Source of the DNA: Diploptera punctata
Taxonomy: Eukaryota > Arthropoda > Insecta > Blattodea > Blaberidae
Length of the DNA: 64,000 nt
Direction: 5' to 3'
Assembly: GCA_030220185.1 (NCBI GenBank)
Contig: JASPKZ010001279.1
Coordinates: forward strand, 1-64,000
A program made the translations under genes and the position numbers. Shown here in pieces: positions 10,518-20,815 of the stretch (its first letter is position 1; each line of letters begins with the position of its first letter). The notes under the pieces are model-generated. The model was given only the letters and a program-made list of their open reading frames with translations. It was not told the origin of the DNA and made no database searches.

Positions 10518-10540
10518 TTACTATTATTATTATTATTATT
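10477..10540. repeat. AAT/ATT microsatellite
   Basis: A run of AAT units switches to ATT units and could form a hairpin. It directly precedes the LINE fragment at 10,541. Confidence 0.9.
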
Positions 10541-10905
10541 GAAAGTAATTTTAAGCACAGAAATGGATGTAAGAAGATCTGCTGGAAGATCTAGAATGGA
10601 TAGAATACAAAATAAAGAAATAAGGGAAATTATGAGTGTAAAAGAGGAGCTGGACGTCATAGTCTTTATAGGAAAGAAAAGATTACAGTGGTATGACCAT
10701 GCCAAAAGAATGCCAGAGCAAAGATTGCCTAAAATTGTTATGGAATGGATCCCACTGGAAAGGAGGAAGAGAGGTAGACCAAAGAAAACTTGGATAGAAT
10801 GGGTAGAAGCAGCTATGAATATGAGAGGATTGGAAGAAGATCAATGGATGGACAGAGAGGAATGGCATTTGGTTTCCGGAAGACGGCGGCAGCTGCCATG
10901 ATACC
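10541..10905 (+). pseudogene. LINE endonuclease-reverse transcriptase, C-terminal fragment
   Basis: About 120 residues are open, from near 10,539 to the stop at 10,899-10,901. They match the C-terminal tail of insect non-LTR retrotransposon ORF2: RRSAGRSRMDRIQNKEIRE, then LQWYDHAKRMPEQRLPK, GRPKKTW and GLEEDQW. The catalytic RT part is missing, so this is a 5'-truncated copy. The 3' end runs into GATGATGATGAT, which may be the simple-repeat tail of the element. A degraded relative lies at 31,255-31,695. Confidence 0.8.
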
Positions 10906-10948
10906 AGATGATGATGATTACTATTAAAAATAACTATATTTTATTAGT

Positions 10949-11208
10949 GGATTACAGGTTTTCACGGCTGGTAATCATATAATACTAAAAGATTCTGGGC
11001 TATGTGCTGTGGTCTATAACTGGTGTTCTTTGAGACGTTTCTCCCTCAACTGTGTAGGGCATCTTCAGTGGCAAGTGCTTCTAGGTGCTGTTCCCTTGTC
11101 ATAGACTGTGTCGAGTCTATGAAGATGCCCTTTGCAGTTGGGGGAGAAATGTCTGGAAGAATCACCAGTTATAGACCACAGCCACATAGTCCGGAATCTT
11201 TTAATATT
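10949..11208. mobile_element. 260-bp foldback retroposon with 13-bp target duplication
   Basis: The flanks are a perfect 13-bp direct repeat ATATTTTATTAGT at 10,936-10,948 and 11,209-11,221. The insert folds back on itself. The left arm, about 10,977-11,070 (AAAGATTCTGGGCTATGTG...GGGCATCTTCA), pairs with the right arm, about 11,121-11,207. That gives roughly 90 bp per arm with some mismatches and a loop of about 50. No ORF is present. A long target duplication together with a near-palindrome is unusual: it fits retroposition of a structured RNA better than a classic MITE. Confidence 0.75.
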
Positions 11209-11415
11209 ATATTTTATTAGTTAATAGTATAGTGTGTAAATGCAGATGCACCTCCCTGAAAGTAATTCTGGTGGTGCCAAGGTGTATGGTTTTAATATTG
11301 CTTTGATGTTAGAATAGAATACATTTCAGAGTTCCTGCACAGCAGATAACCCAAATTCATAGAGATCAACATCCTCAGCTGTCTGATGTAAGTTATGTAA
11401 CAGACTTAAGTATAT

Positions 11416-12046
11416 AAGAATCTCATGAATCTTGAATTCTTCTTACCTCATACATCTATGTTTTCTTCAACACAGAACAGCAGTATCGGAAAATACATCA
11501 TTCCCATCGTCACCTGTTTTCACGACTGTCAATTTTATTATTATGCCGGTAATTTTCTAAATTGCCATCTGCTGTACTTTTGAAGAACCTTATTGCGAGT
11601 GTCTAAATTCCTTTTTTTTTCCCCTATATATATTTTGTTGTAATTTCTGCAATTAATTTGATAAATTCCAGATTTAACCTTTGACACTCGCAAAAAAGGT
11701 CACTTTAGAAACATAAAAAGTGGAGAAATTGAAAAATGAACTTTAGCGGCACTTAGTTTATTAGAGAATCACAGAATTGAAAAAGGAGCAAAACTTTTGA
11801 AACATCGATCTAAATCTTTGGAATTAACAGTTCGGGAAAATATATACTTTCAAAGACGAACCAAGTTTGATTACAAAGTTCTTTAAAAGTACATCAGATG
11901 ACAGTTTAGAAAATTACTGGCATAATGAGAAAATTGATAGTCGTGAAAACAGCTGACGATGGGAATGATATGTTTCCCGATACGGCAGTTCTGTGTTAAA
12001 AAACATATGTATGAGGTAAGAAGAATTCACGATTCATTTGATTCTT
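11416..12046. mobile_element. Long-armed inverted-repeat element
   Basis: The left arm 11,416-11,590 and right arm 11,875-12,046 are reverse complements over about 165-170 bp, with substitutions and small indels. Landmarks are AGAATTC near both outer parts, CATTCCCATCGTC, TTTTCACGACT and TAATTTTCTAAA. A short inner pair with GCGAGTGTC (11,595-11,605 and 11,680-11,695) extends the symmetry. No convincing target duplication or coding sequence is seen. It is probably a non-autonomous foldback-type DNA element. Confidence 0.7.
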
Positions 12047-12094
12047 ATTAAGAAAACCTCATAATGTAAAAATTCCCAAATGTATTAATATAAC

Positions 12095-12411
12095 GTCCAC
12101 CGCCTGTGGTCTCGAGGAAGCGTGCTGCCTTGTCACGCAGCGGGCCCGGGTTCGATCCCCGGTCGGAGCAGTTTTTCTGGTTGAGGTTTTTATCGGGGTT
12201 TTTCCTCACCTGTAAGACAAATGTCAGGAAAACTTTAAGGCCCAAACGGTCCCCGAAATCATATGGCCATCATCATCATCCTTATCATTTTTCACCGGTT
12301 GGAAAGCAACGGGAAGCAATCATACCTATAATTCCCTAGTAAATCTGCAAGCATAGCATGAAATGCTATGATTGCGGTGAAAGACCTGCCCTCGAGTAGA
12401 ATGCTATGGCT

Positions 12412-12413
<2 letters not shown>
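12095..12413 (+). mobile_element. SINE-1, copy at the left edge of block B
   Basis: This is a full-length copy with a clear B box (GGTTCGATCCC at about 12,150), the core TAAGACAAATGTCAGG, and end CCTCGAGTAGAATGC. Block A and block B become homologous at or inside this SINE. The DNA to its left is unrelated to the A sequence before 686, so a rearrangement breakpoint maps here. Confidence 0.9.

Positions 12414-12414
<1 letters not shown>

Positions 12415-12444
<30 letters not shown>
12415..12444. repeat. (TA)n microsatellite, left half
   Basis: The tract corresponds to the start of the 1,002-1,049 tract. It is interrupted by the tRNA-like tandem insertion. Confidence 0.9.
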
Positions 12445-12448
<4 letters not shown>

Positions 12449-12515
12449 TGGACGGTATTCGAACCCGGATCTCTGAGTCTGTACCTCAGCGTGATATCCA
12501 TTACACTACCAGGCG
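12445..12515 (-). pseudogene. tRNA-like sequence, unit 1
   Basis: On the minus strand the 71 nt fold as a cloverleaf: acceptor GCCTGG/CCAGGC, A box TAGTGTAATGG, anticodon arm CTGAG-GTACAGA-CTCAG, and T arm around GGTTCGAAT. The nominal anticodon ACA would be unusual. A substitution in the T stem (GGTATTCG on the plus strand) and an unpaired acceptor end suggest a pseudogene or a SINE head rather than a working tRNA. Confidence 0.55.
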
Positions 12516-12742
12516 AATCCAATTCAAACACTTATTTTTCTTATATATGTATTATACTCTCCATTATTACTAGATGTCGCGAGAACACTGTCTTCACTGC
12601 CATCTAGTAGCTGACTATATCAAGTAAGCAAATTAAAGAGAATATTTATTTTACTTTATAGCAGTGACGCTTTATCGATGTTATAATTAAATCTTTAACA
12701 TTGAGCAATGCAAGCTTAATATGGTATGATAAGAAAAATAAA

Positions 12743-12812
12743 TGCCTGGACGGGATTCGAACCCGGATCTCTGAGTCTGTACCTCAGCGTGATATCCATT
12801 ACACTACCAGGT
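12743..12812 (-). pseudogene. tRNA-like sequence, unit 2, with pol III-type terminator
   Basis: The cloverleaf is the same as in unit 1, here with a canonical B box (GGTTCGAATCC) and an A-box-like TAGTGTAATGG. On the minus strand it is followed directly by TTTATTTTTC, which would end RNA polymerase III transcription. The acceptor stem has a mismatch at its outer end (plus-strand CCAGGTG instead of CCAGGCG). Expression is possible but function is doubtful. Confidence 0.55.
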
Positions 12813-13087
12813 GAATCCAATTCAAACACTTATTTTTCTTATATATGTATTATACTCTCCATTATTACTAGATGTCGCGAGAACACTGTCTTCACTGCCA
12901 TCTAGTAGCTGACTATATCAAGTAAGCAAATTAAAGAGAATATTTATTTTACTTTATAGCAGTGACGCTTTATCGATGTTATAATTAAATCTTTAACATT
13001 GAGCAATGCAAGCTTAATATGGCATTTATTTTTCTTATCATACCATATTAAGCTTGCATTGCTCAATGTTAAAGATTTAATTATAAC

Positions 13088-13113
13088 ATATATATATATA
13101 TATATATATATAC
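13088..13113. repeat. (TA)n microsatellite, right half
   Basis: The TA tract resumes after the inserted tandem unit and leads into sequence matching 1,050 onward. Confidence 0.9.
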
Positions 13114-13458
13114 ATTCACGATTATTTGTTGAAATAGATTTGAAAAACTTGACAGAGATTATTATTTTACTCGCACTCTGTAAATAATTTTGTCATTCTA
13201 TGGTTTGCCGAAGATAGAAACTCTGTATTTCCTGTTAATCTCTTACTAAAGGATTCTCGGATGAGATGTCAAACGAAATTCATAATATTATGTTTATGTA
13301 ATAAACACTACCGGTACATAAAATTAACGCCACAATGTGCTAAATGCGCCAGATCATGGGGTTAGAGTTAGCGGTGATGGGGGAAATTCTTCCCGAAACA
13401 TGTTCTTACGTAAACTACATCAGTAGACCGGAGATTTATTGTATTTCCGACTACTTAA
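13114..13458. other. Block-B spacer, no gene
   Basis: This is the homologue of 1,050-1,384. It differs by a few indels, including a 12-bp piece near 13,391 that is missing in A. No gene is seen. Confidence 0.7.
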
Positions 13459-13466
13459 AATATTTT

Positions 13467-13767
13467 GTCCACCGCTGCGGTCTTGAGGTAGTGTGCTGCC
13501 TGGTCACGGGTTCGATCTGCTGTTGGCACAAGTTTCCTGGGTGAGGTTTTTTAGGGTTTTACCTCACATGTAAGACAAATGTCAGGAAGCTTTAACGTCC
13601 AAACGGTCCCTGAATATCATCTGGTCATCATCATCACATTCGCCGGTGTGGAAAGTAACGGGAAGCTACCACACCTATAAATCACTATTAAGCTGCAACC
13701 ATAGCATGAAGATGCTGTGATTGCAGTGAAGGACCTGCTAATGGGAAAACACTGCAGAATAGAATAC
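13467..13767 (+). mobile_element. SINE-2, copy in block B
   Basis: This copy is orthologous to the one at 1,393 and has the same AATATTTT flanks (13,459-13,466 and 13,768-13,775). Confidence 0.88.
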
Positions 13768-13775
13768 AATATTTT

Positions 13776-14234
13776 AATTGTCACAAAATATAAACACTTT
13801 TGGAAATGTTTTGTGTCTTTTAATTAACTTAGTTCATATTTGACCTCGATGGCCTAGGGCTTATGTTACTTGCCTCAGGGTCGCGAGATCAAACCTGCTG
13901 AGGTCGATGGATTTTTAGGATAGAAGAATCCAAGTGACCAGGTCTTCGAGAGAGACTTTAAGCTAATCTGAATTGCGAATCTGAAGATATTCTGGCCCAT
14001 AAAAAACTTAAAGCCTAAACTAGAGTTAGACTTTAAACCGAATCTGAAGATATTCTGGCCCATAGAAGAACTTAATGCCTAAGCTTAGTGTCTGAGCAAA
14101 AATTTAGATTAAAAAAATAAACAATAGAGACAATTGTATCTGTTGCTAGGCAGTTTCAATATACACGATAATTTTATTAAACATACTTTTTGAGTCGATC
14201 CACAAATTATGGATTATTCTACACAAATTTTAAT
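13776..14234. other. Leader of the Lys/Glu-rich ORF, block B
   Basis: It is like 1,699-2,083, but with a partial internal duplication around 13,980-14,080 (ATATTCTGGCCCATA occurs twice). No gene is seen. Confidence 0.5.
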
Positions 14235-15349
14235 ATGTCTAAAAAGAAGTGTCAAAGGAAACAGAAGAAGTATGGTAATCAGAGAGATTAAAGATATGCA
14301 CAAAAATTGCATTTGTTCGCAACAACGTATAACTGGAAGGGTTAATAAATTCTTGAATGAAGCATTAGATGATAGCGTTATTCATGAACGCGATGGATTA
14401 TTGTTTTTAACAGATCAGAGGACAGAATCGGATTGTATTGGGTTCAATCTTACAGCTATTTTTGGAAATCAAGGTACCAAAGTAAATACAAAATCGAGAA
14501 ACAAAATAAGAGGAAAACGACATTCATCAAAATATGATACGTCTGAGGAAAAGTCTAATGAACCCAAAGAAAATGCAGAAGAAGCAAAAAGAAGGAATAA
14601 GAGAATTAGAAGAAGTACGTCATCTGAGGAAGTGGCTAATGAAGACAATGCTGAAGAAGCGAAAAAGCAAAAGAGAAGGAATAAGAGAATTAGAAGAATT
14701 ACGTCATCTGAGGAACTGGCTAATGAAGAAAATGCTGAAGAAGCGAAAAAGCAAAAAAAGGGAAAGGGATAAGAGAATTATAAGAAGTGCGTAATCTGAG
14801 GTACTGGCTAATGAAGAAAATGCCGAAGAAGCGAAAAAGCAAAAAAAGAAGGAATAAGAGAATTAGAAGAAGTACGTCATCTGAGGAATGGCTAATGAAG
14901 AAAATGCTGAAGAAGCGAAAAAGCAAAAAGGAGGAAATAAGAGAATTGGAAGAAGTACGTCATCTGAGGAACTGGCTAATGAAGAAAATGCTGAAGAAGC
15001 GAAAAAGCAAAAAAGAAGGAATAAGATAACTAGAAGAAGTACGTCATCTGAGGAACTGGCTAATGAAGAAAATGCCGAAGAAGCGAAAAAGCAAAAAAGA
15101 ACCAATAAGAATAAAAACAAGAGAGTTAGAAGAAGTATGTCATCTGAGGAACAGTCGAATGAAGAATATGAGGAAAACGCCGAAGAAGCGAAAGAGCAGA
15201 AAGGAAGCAAGTGCAAAAGAGGTAGAAGAAATTTGAAATATCAACAAGGAATCACCATAAATATTAGCAATCAAAAAAAACATATAACACAAAATATATT
15301 ACTAGAGAAAATCAGAAAGATTAGAAGAGAAATAAACAATTTTATATAA
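14235..15349 (+). pseudogene. Lys/Glu-rich 28-residue tandem-repeat protein, block B copy
   Basis: The conserved start MSKKKCQRKQKKYG is at 14,235 but meets a stop in that frame after 18 codons. A second frame is open from 14,209 to 14,772 and carries ITGRVNKFLNEALDDS, VIHERDGLLFL and the first repeats. A third stretch, 14,888-15,349, carries four clean repeats and the basic tail ending REINNFI. Eight 84-nt units can be counted from 14,529, against seven in block A. Units read SSEELANEENAEEAKKQK plus RRNKRIRRST. The composite product would be about 370 residues, highly charged, with no cysteine array, signal peptide or membrane segment. The family is not recognised. Whether the breaks are real or are homopolymer errors cannot be told here. 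Confidence 0.6.
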
Positions 15350-15384
15350 CGCTTCAATTACATTCTTAGTGTTATCTGCTGTCC

Positions 15385-15535
15385 TTCTGTATTTTCTCAG
15401 TATCACTTAATAGCACTGAATCATCATCTATTCATTTCAATTTGTTCATATATGCTGATGATGTATTATTAAGTGATAACAAGAAAATACTAATATGGCG
15501 ATTTTTTAAGATGACCATTTATACTAAGCTTATAT
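15385..15535 (+). pseudogene. Short reverse-transcriptase fragment with YADD motif, block B
   Basis: This is the homologue of 3,150-3,300. The frame with YADDVLLSDNKKIL runs about 15,447-15,492. Confidence 0.5.
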
Positions 15536-15669
15536 ATTATTTTTCATGTACATCAGTTGAAAATAATGTTATTTTTTTATAATATCATAACCCTACCACA
15601 AAAGAGGCAACCACACTGAACTTTAGTGGATCTCCCCATAATCACACTGCAAGAATTGGAAGAAGCTTT

Positions 15670-16090
15670 GCTAGATGTCCCTTTGGGGTTATGTGCTGAT
15701 CACTAGCTGTCAAATGAAGGAAAATGAGGGCAATTAAATTAAGATTTTCAGGCCCGTAGAAGAATTTGTAACCTAAATAGCGTCTCTGAGCAAAACATAA
15801 TTGCCTTCTTCCATTCAAGTAACACCTGCTAGATGTCCCTTTGAGGTTATGTGATGATCACTAGTTGATTTATGTAGGAAAATAAGCGTAATTAAATTAG
15901 ATTTTCTGGTCATCAAAATAACTTCTAACCTAAACTTGTGTGTCTGAGCAAAACATAATCCGCCTTTTTTCCAATCAAGTAATACCTGCTTAGATGTCCC
16001 TTTGAGGTTACATATGTAGCTAACATATGTAGCAAAAAAAAAAGCATAATTAAATTAGATTTTCTGGCCATTAGAAGAACTTATGGAAAA
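15670..16090. repeat. 158-bp tandem repeat, block B
   Basis: Units start at 15,670, 15,828 and 15,988. The array is co-linear with 3,435-3,860. Confidence 0.85.
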
Positions 16091-16430
16091 AGTCGGTTAT
16101 ATGTCTCAAACGAATTCTTCCACAGAATCGAAGCGCGCATGCGCTAGCGAATGACGTCACCCCGGAAAGATAAATCTAACATCCAGCAGTTGGCAGTATA
16201 TGTAAGTAAAACCAGTATGACCAACATTGACATAAAATTCCCAAACATGTTTTCAAAAATTGAATAAAGAATCCACAAGTGTTCACGACATGTTTTATTG
16301 CTGTTTGTTCGTATGAATTTTAAACCTGAAAATTATATTTCTTCCGTGTCCATTCCAGTGTGTGAACAAAATTTCTAGTGTAAAGTGTGTTCTTTTGTGT
16401 TGCTGGTTTTAAAACGAAAATAATTTCGTA

Positions 16431-17331
16431 ATGCCTACATTCATCAGCCTGATTAATTTAGGCCTATTCCTAGATCTAGTTGATCGTAGAGAATGTATTC
16501 AATTTCTGTTCGATGAAGGGCTTTTAAGAACAAGAATGCAGTGCCCTCGATGCAATGTTCTTCTCGTCCGGGAACTAGGCGGAATAGGCTATACCCAATA
16601 TTCATTTATAGGAGAGGGCACCCGTAATTCTCCCAGTCGGTCACGAAAGGAACTTGGTTCGAAAATTTCAAATTACATCCTTACCAAGTTATTTGCTTAG
16701 TTCATTCATTTGCGCATAAATTAACGTATAATCAGACAATTGCGCAGAAAGCCAACTCGAGGTACAGTAGCTGATTGGTTCAGTTACTGTCGAGAAGTGT
16801 GTATATTATCTATGGAGGATAAATACGCAAATCGTGGCAAAATTGGAGGTCCAGGGCATATTGTCGAAATTGACGAATGCAAAATAGATAGGAGGGCGTG
16901 TAGTTGAAGGGAACTGGATTTTGGGGACGATCGATGTCCGAACGAAACAGGTGCGGATGGAAATTTGACCCAACAATAATAGGGATGCTGTTACCCTTTA
17001 TAATTTGATAGCAAAGCATGTTCATTTTGGGAGCACTATTCACACAGATTGCTGGAGGGGTTATAATGGGTTACTGGGTGGTGGTTTCACCGCCCACTTA
17101 ATAGTGAACCATTCGCAAAATGTTGTGGATCCTGATACAAATGCTCACACGAACAACATAGTCCTTTTGGCGGAGTCTACAACGCAGGCTAACTGGGGAG
17201 GGGGGATCAAAAGCGATGATATGGACATACATATCGCGGAATATTTATGGCACTTTGATTGTAAAAATCGAAATGGGGATCCTTTCCAAGAACTCATTGA
17301 AGATATCAGAGCGGTCTACCCTGTAGCATAG
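16431..17331 (+). pseudogene. Merlin-type transposase, block B copy (uninterrupted target)
   Basis: This is the most complete copy. ATG 16,431 opens an 89-codon frame (MPTFISLINLGLFLDLVDR, then CPRCNVLLVRE) to 16,700. DDE-domain pieces follow in other frames: HIVEIDECKI (about 16,866), HTDCWRGYNG (about 17,045) and IAEYLWHFDCKNRNGDPFQE, ending AVYPVA with the stop at 17,331. At about 17,155 the codons after TNNI run out of frame, so the last catalytic Glu is lost. A frameshift also lies near 16,895, in the GGGCGTGTAG context. Both lesions are shared with the A and C copies, so the element was dead before the blocks duplicated. Confidence 0.85.
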
Positions 17332-17394
17332 TTTAATTTTATATATTTTTGGCAACAATGAGTTAAGAAAACTTTGAAAAATTATCTACTAAAA

Positions 17395-17436
<42 letters not shown>

Positions 17437-17453
17437 TATTATTATTATTATCA
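17395..17453. repeat. (ATT)n microsatellite
   Basis: An ATT run with one ACT interruption, in the same position as in A and C. Confidence 0.95.
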
Positions 17454-17539
17454 TTAAGATGTTATTTGGCAATAACTAACAATGAAATATTTAAAATTTT
17501 ATTTCAAGTTATATTTATTAAAAAAAATATTGTCTAACA

Positions 17540-17990
17540 AACTAACTCCCTGGCACTATCGACCCCGTAGGTTAAATGACCGCGTGGATATAAGCTCTCC
17601 ATATATCCTTATCCAGAGCTAATGTTTTCCAATCATTCCCTGTATTATCTATTTCCTTCAAATCATAGTTGAGTGCGTCATTGCCAAAGGTGCCTAACCC
17701 AAAGTTTAAAGAATGATGCTTCTCCCAGTAATTGCACTAGAAATAATGATTGCACATATGCCTATAATATTTTTATTTTAATTTTAACTCATCCATATTG
17801 TTATAGACAGATATGACTGACATAGATTATTATTTCTAATGCAATTACAGGGAAAATCATTTTTTTAATTGTGAGTTAGGCACCTATGGTATTGAGGCAC
17901 TCAGTTAATGTTATTCTCCCACCTCATTCTTGGTCTACGAACTGCGCGTTTTACCTCGGGTTTTCTTATAAGAAGCTTAAAAAACAAAAT
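17540..17990 (-). mobile_element. Degraded LINE 3' end, block B
   Basis: Orthologous to 8,483-8,930. It lacks the 169-bp SINE-3 insertion that A carries just beyond it. Confidence 0.7.
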
Positions 17991-18845
17991 TATTTATTAA
18001 CCTTATATTATTTAGGCAATATAAAATCCTGCTTTAATATTCTATTTCATTATTTTGTAACGCTCTTCATGTGTTTTTCACAATTTATTTTCTTCTTGTC
18101 GCATGATATATGTGTTAGTCACTGAATGTCTTTAATTGTTTACTGAAATGGGTCTGATGATCGCATTTTAGATTCTTAGTGCCATGGAAAATCACAAATT
18201 TAAACGTCCGTGTTACGGCGACTTTTCCCGCCCCTGGATATCCGATGCCTAAACTCACGAGCGAGACTCAATGAAACAATTTGACACAGGATTCACGAAG
18301 TTTATGAAACAGTTTACAGATTAGCCATAACAGACCTTCAGCGATCAGTGTTAATCGTACTGATGCTCCACAACTCCCTCATAGCCTATGTTCATCCAGG
18401 GAATCTCCTGAACATTTTGCAAAAAGCCCCATCACAATCGCATCAACCGTATGGCCGCGCATAAAGTACGAAAAACAAACAAACATTAATTTATGTCATT
18501 TTATTTTATTCATTTAGACTGTTAGAAAGCGAAACACGTTTTCTTACACGTAAAAATGTAAGCACTTATTCGACCAATGAAAACGCAGTTCATACATCAA
18601 GTTTGTTAACATTACAACTAAAACTTTGCTCGGATTGATTTAGTCCATCTTTATTCTCTTTTCGTCTTATAGCAGTATACATTTTATATCTCTAGAACAG
18701 GGAGCCGGCCATTGATAAAATCTCCAACATGGAGGACTAGGTGATTTGTCATTGAGGTTGTCTTCTTATAACCATCAGAGAATCAACACCGAGTTATAAG
18801 GCACAACTGTTAGATTTGGTTCTCTTTTCTTTTTATTATTATTTT
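17991..18845. other. Block B/C shared sequence, no gene
   Basis: Up to about 18,370 it is also shared with A; beyond that only with C (52,081-52,925). It includes a GC-richer patch near 18,205-18,240. No ORF or element ends are recognised. Confidence 0.6.
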
Positions 18846-18849
18846 TCCT

Positions 18850-19050
18850 TCTTGTTTTACCTTTTTGTTAAACACTGTTTTCCTTCTTGTTTTACTTTTT
18901 TGTTAACTTTCTGTTATTCTTACATATAGACACAAGGAGAAGACACACACCCATACCCAAGGTGGATATTAAAAATCCCCTACCCCGCTGGGAATCGAAC
19001 CCGGGTCGCCGGAGTGGAAGGTAGGGACTCTACCTACTACGCAACACTAA
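18850..19050 (-). mobile_element. SINE-4, tRNA-headed, block B
   Basis: The minus-strand head at about 19,048-18,978 contains an A-box-like TAGTAGGTAGAG and a perfect B box GGTTCGATTCC within CCCGGGTTCGATTCCC. By eye it is closest to a tRNA-Gly type. A body with ATTTTTAATATCC and an A-rich 3' part follows, containing a partly duplicated AAAACAAGAAGG segment. The orthologous copy is at about 52,930-53,130. I did not resolve exact ends or a target duplication. Confidence 0.7.
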
Positions 19051-19385
19051 TTGACTTATGAATAAATAATGGTAAGATAAAAAAAATAAAGAATTCAAAT
19101 ATAAACTTTACCAATGCATGTATTATTAGCGGTTGTCCACTTTCTGTCATCACTCTCGTGTACACACCCTCACAACAAAGTCGAAAAATCTGTTCCTCCA
19201 TGACATCTCTGGTTTCATTCCTGCTGCTGTACCACAGCTACGACAACCGGTATCACTGCAACTCGACTGTCGCTGTTCCTGAGCAATTCAATGGAAACGT
19301 CATACCGAGGAATGCATTTTAAATGTTGCATTTGATATTTTTCACAGTAACTACTTTAATTAAAGAGAGGAGTATAACTAACAAA

Positions 19386-20815
19386 TACTTACTTACTTAC
19401 TTACTCACTGGCACTATCGAACCCGTAGATTCATGGCTGCGCGGACATAAGCTCTTCATACATACCTATCCTGAGCTAATGCTTTGAATCATTCCCTGTA
19501 TCATAGTTAATGTTGTTCTCCCACCTCATTCTTGGTCTACCAACTGGGCGTTTTCCCTCTGCTTTCCTACAAGAAGCTTCCATGCACATCTTTCATTCCC
19601 CATACGCTCAACATGTCCTGCCCATAGCAGTCTACGAGACTTAACTATTATTATTATATCTGGCTTCCTATAAAGACCACGTAGTTCATTGTTATGTAGT
19701 CTTCTCCATTCACCTGTCTGATCATCTCTCTTTGGTCCAAACATTTTCATAAGAACTTAATTCTCAAAAACTCTTAATCTCATTTCCTCCCTTAAAGTAA
19801 GAATCCATGTTTCGCAACCATATAATATAACTGGTAAGATAATAGTTTTATATATTTTTAGTTTAACGTTTTTTGAACGGAATTGGGACATCAAGAGTCT
19901 CTGCAATGCATAATAGCACGCATTTCCAGAATTGAACCTATGTTTAATTTCTTTGTGCATCTCATTCGTATTTGTGATTATTGTTCCTAGGTATTTGAAT
20001 TCAGCCACTTCCTTCAAAATTTTCCTCATTTGTATTAGCTGTCCATTTCCATTATTTAATGAATTTCTACGTGTGGACATATATTTAGTTTTATTTATAT
20101 TTACTTCCAGTCCTAATTTCTTAGTGTTCCTCAATAGTGTGTGCGTGTTGTCCTTTAGTATCTCCTCGCTATCGGCCAACAATACTACATCATCAGCATA
20201 AACTAACAGCTTAATAATACCATTGAGTTGTAAGCCTTCCTCATTCTCTAAAGATTTAATGACATGCTCTAGTACAAAATTAAATAGTAGAGGAGAGAGT
20301 GCATCTCCTTGCTTCAAACCATTCTGGGTTTCAAAAGTGTCCGAAAACTGTTTGCCTACACGCACCCTATTCTTTGTGCCATTTAGACACATTCGTATAA
20401 GTCTAACTAACTTTCTAGGTATTCCGAACTCCAGCAGGATACTATATAATTTCTCCCTCTTAATTGAATCATATGCTTTTTTGAAGTCTACATATAGTTG
20501 ATGTACAGTACCATTATATTCCCATTTCTTTTCTAAAATCTGTCTTATACTAAAAATCTGATCTGTTGTAGACCTGTTTCTTCTAAATGCACATTGATGA
20601 TCTCCTAGAATGTCATCAATGTAGGGAGTAAGTCTGCTTGCTAATATATTTGTTAGAATTCTGTACGAAGTTGAAAGTAATGAGATGCCCCTGTAGTTGT
20701 TGCAATAAGTTTTATCTCCTTTCTTATAAATTGGTAAGATAATCGATTCAATAAAAAATGAGATATTGACTGAATTGAACAAGATGCATGAAAAAATAAA
20801 ATTCACCCGGGAATA
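19386..20815 (-). mobile_element. RTE-like LINE, 5'-truncated, block B
   Basis: This is a minus-strand non-LTR retrotransposon. Its 3' end (low coordinates) finishes in a simple (AAGT)n tail at 19,386-19,405, typical of RTE-type and related LINEs. The 5' end breaks near 20,815, within the RT domain, and abuts Penelope-derived sequence. The copy in block C is at 53,471-54,890. Confidence 0.8.

Larger units (their letters stand above)
12445..13088 (-). repeat. Tandem 298-bp tRNA-like unit plus inverted tail, inserted in the TA tract
   Basis: Two tandem units start at 12,445 and 12,743 (period 298) and are nearly identical where they overlap. The second unit is followed directly by an inverted copy: 13,022-13,088 is the reverse complement of 12,679-12,744. 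The result is a large hairpin around 13,021. Block A has only TA repeats at this position. The structure suggests tandem amplification followed by a fold-back or template-switch event. Confidence 0.85.

Noticed and set aside
12048..12245. 65-codon minus-strand ORF and similar ORFs over SINE-1 copies
   Set aside because: These are antisense translations of the SINE; such 'DRGSNPGP' proteins are common false gene models.
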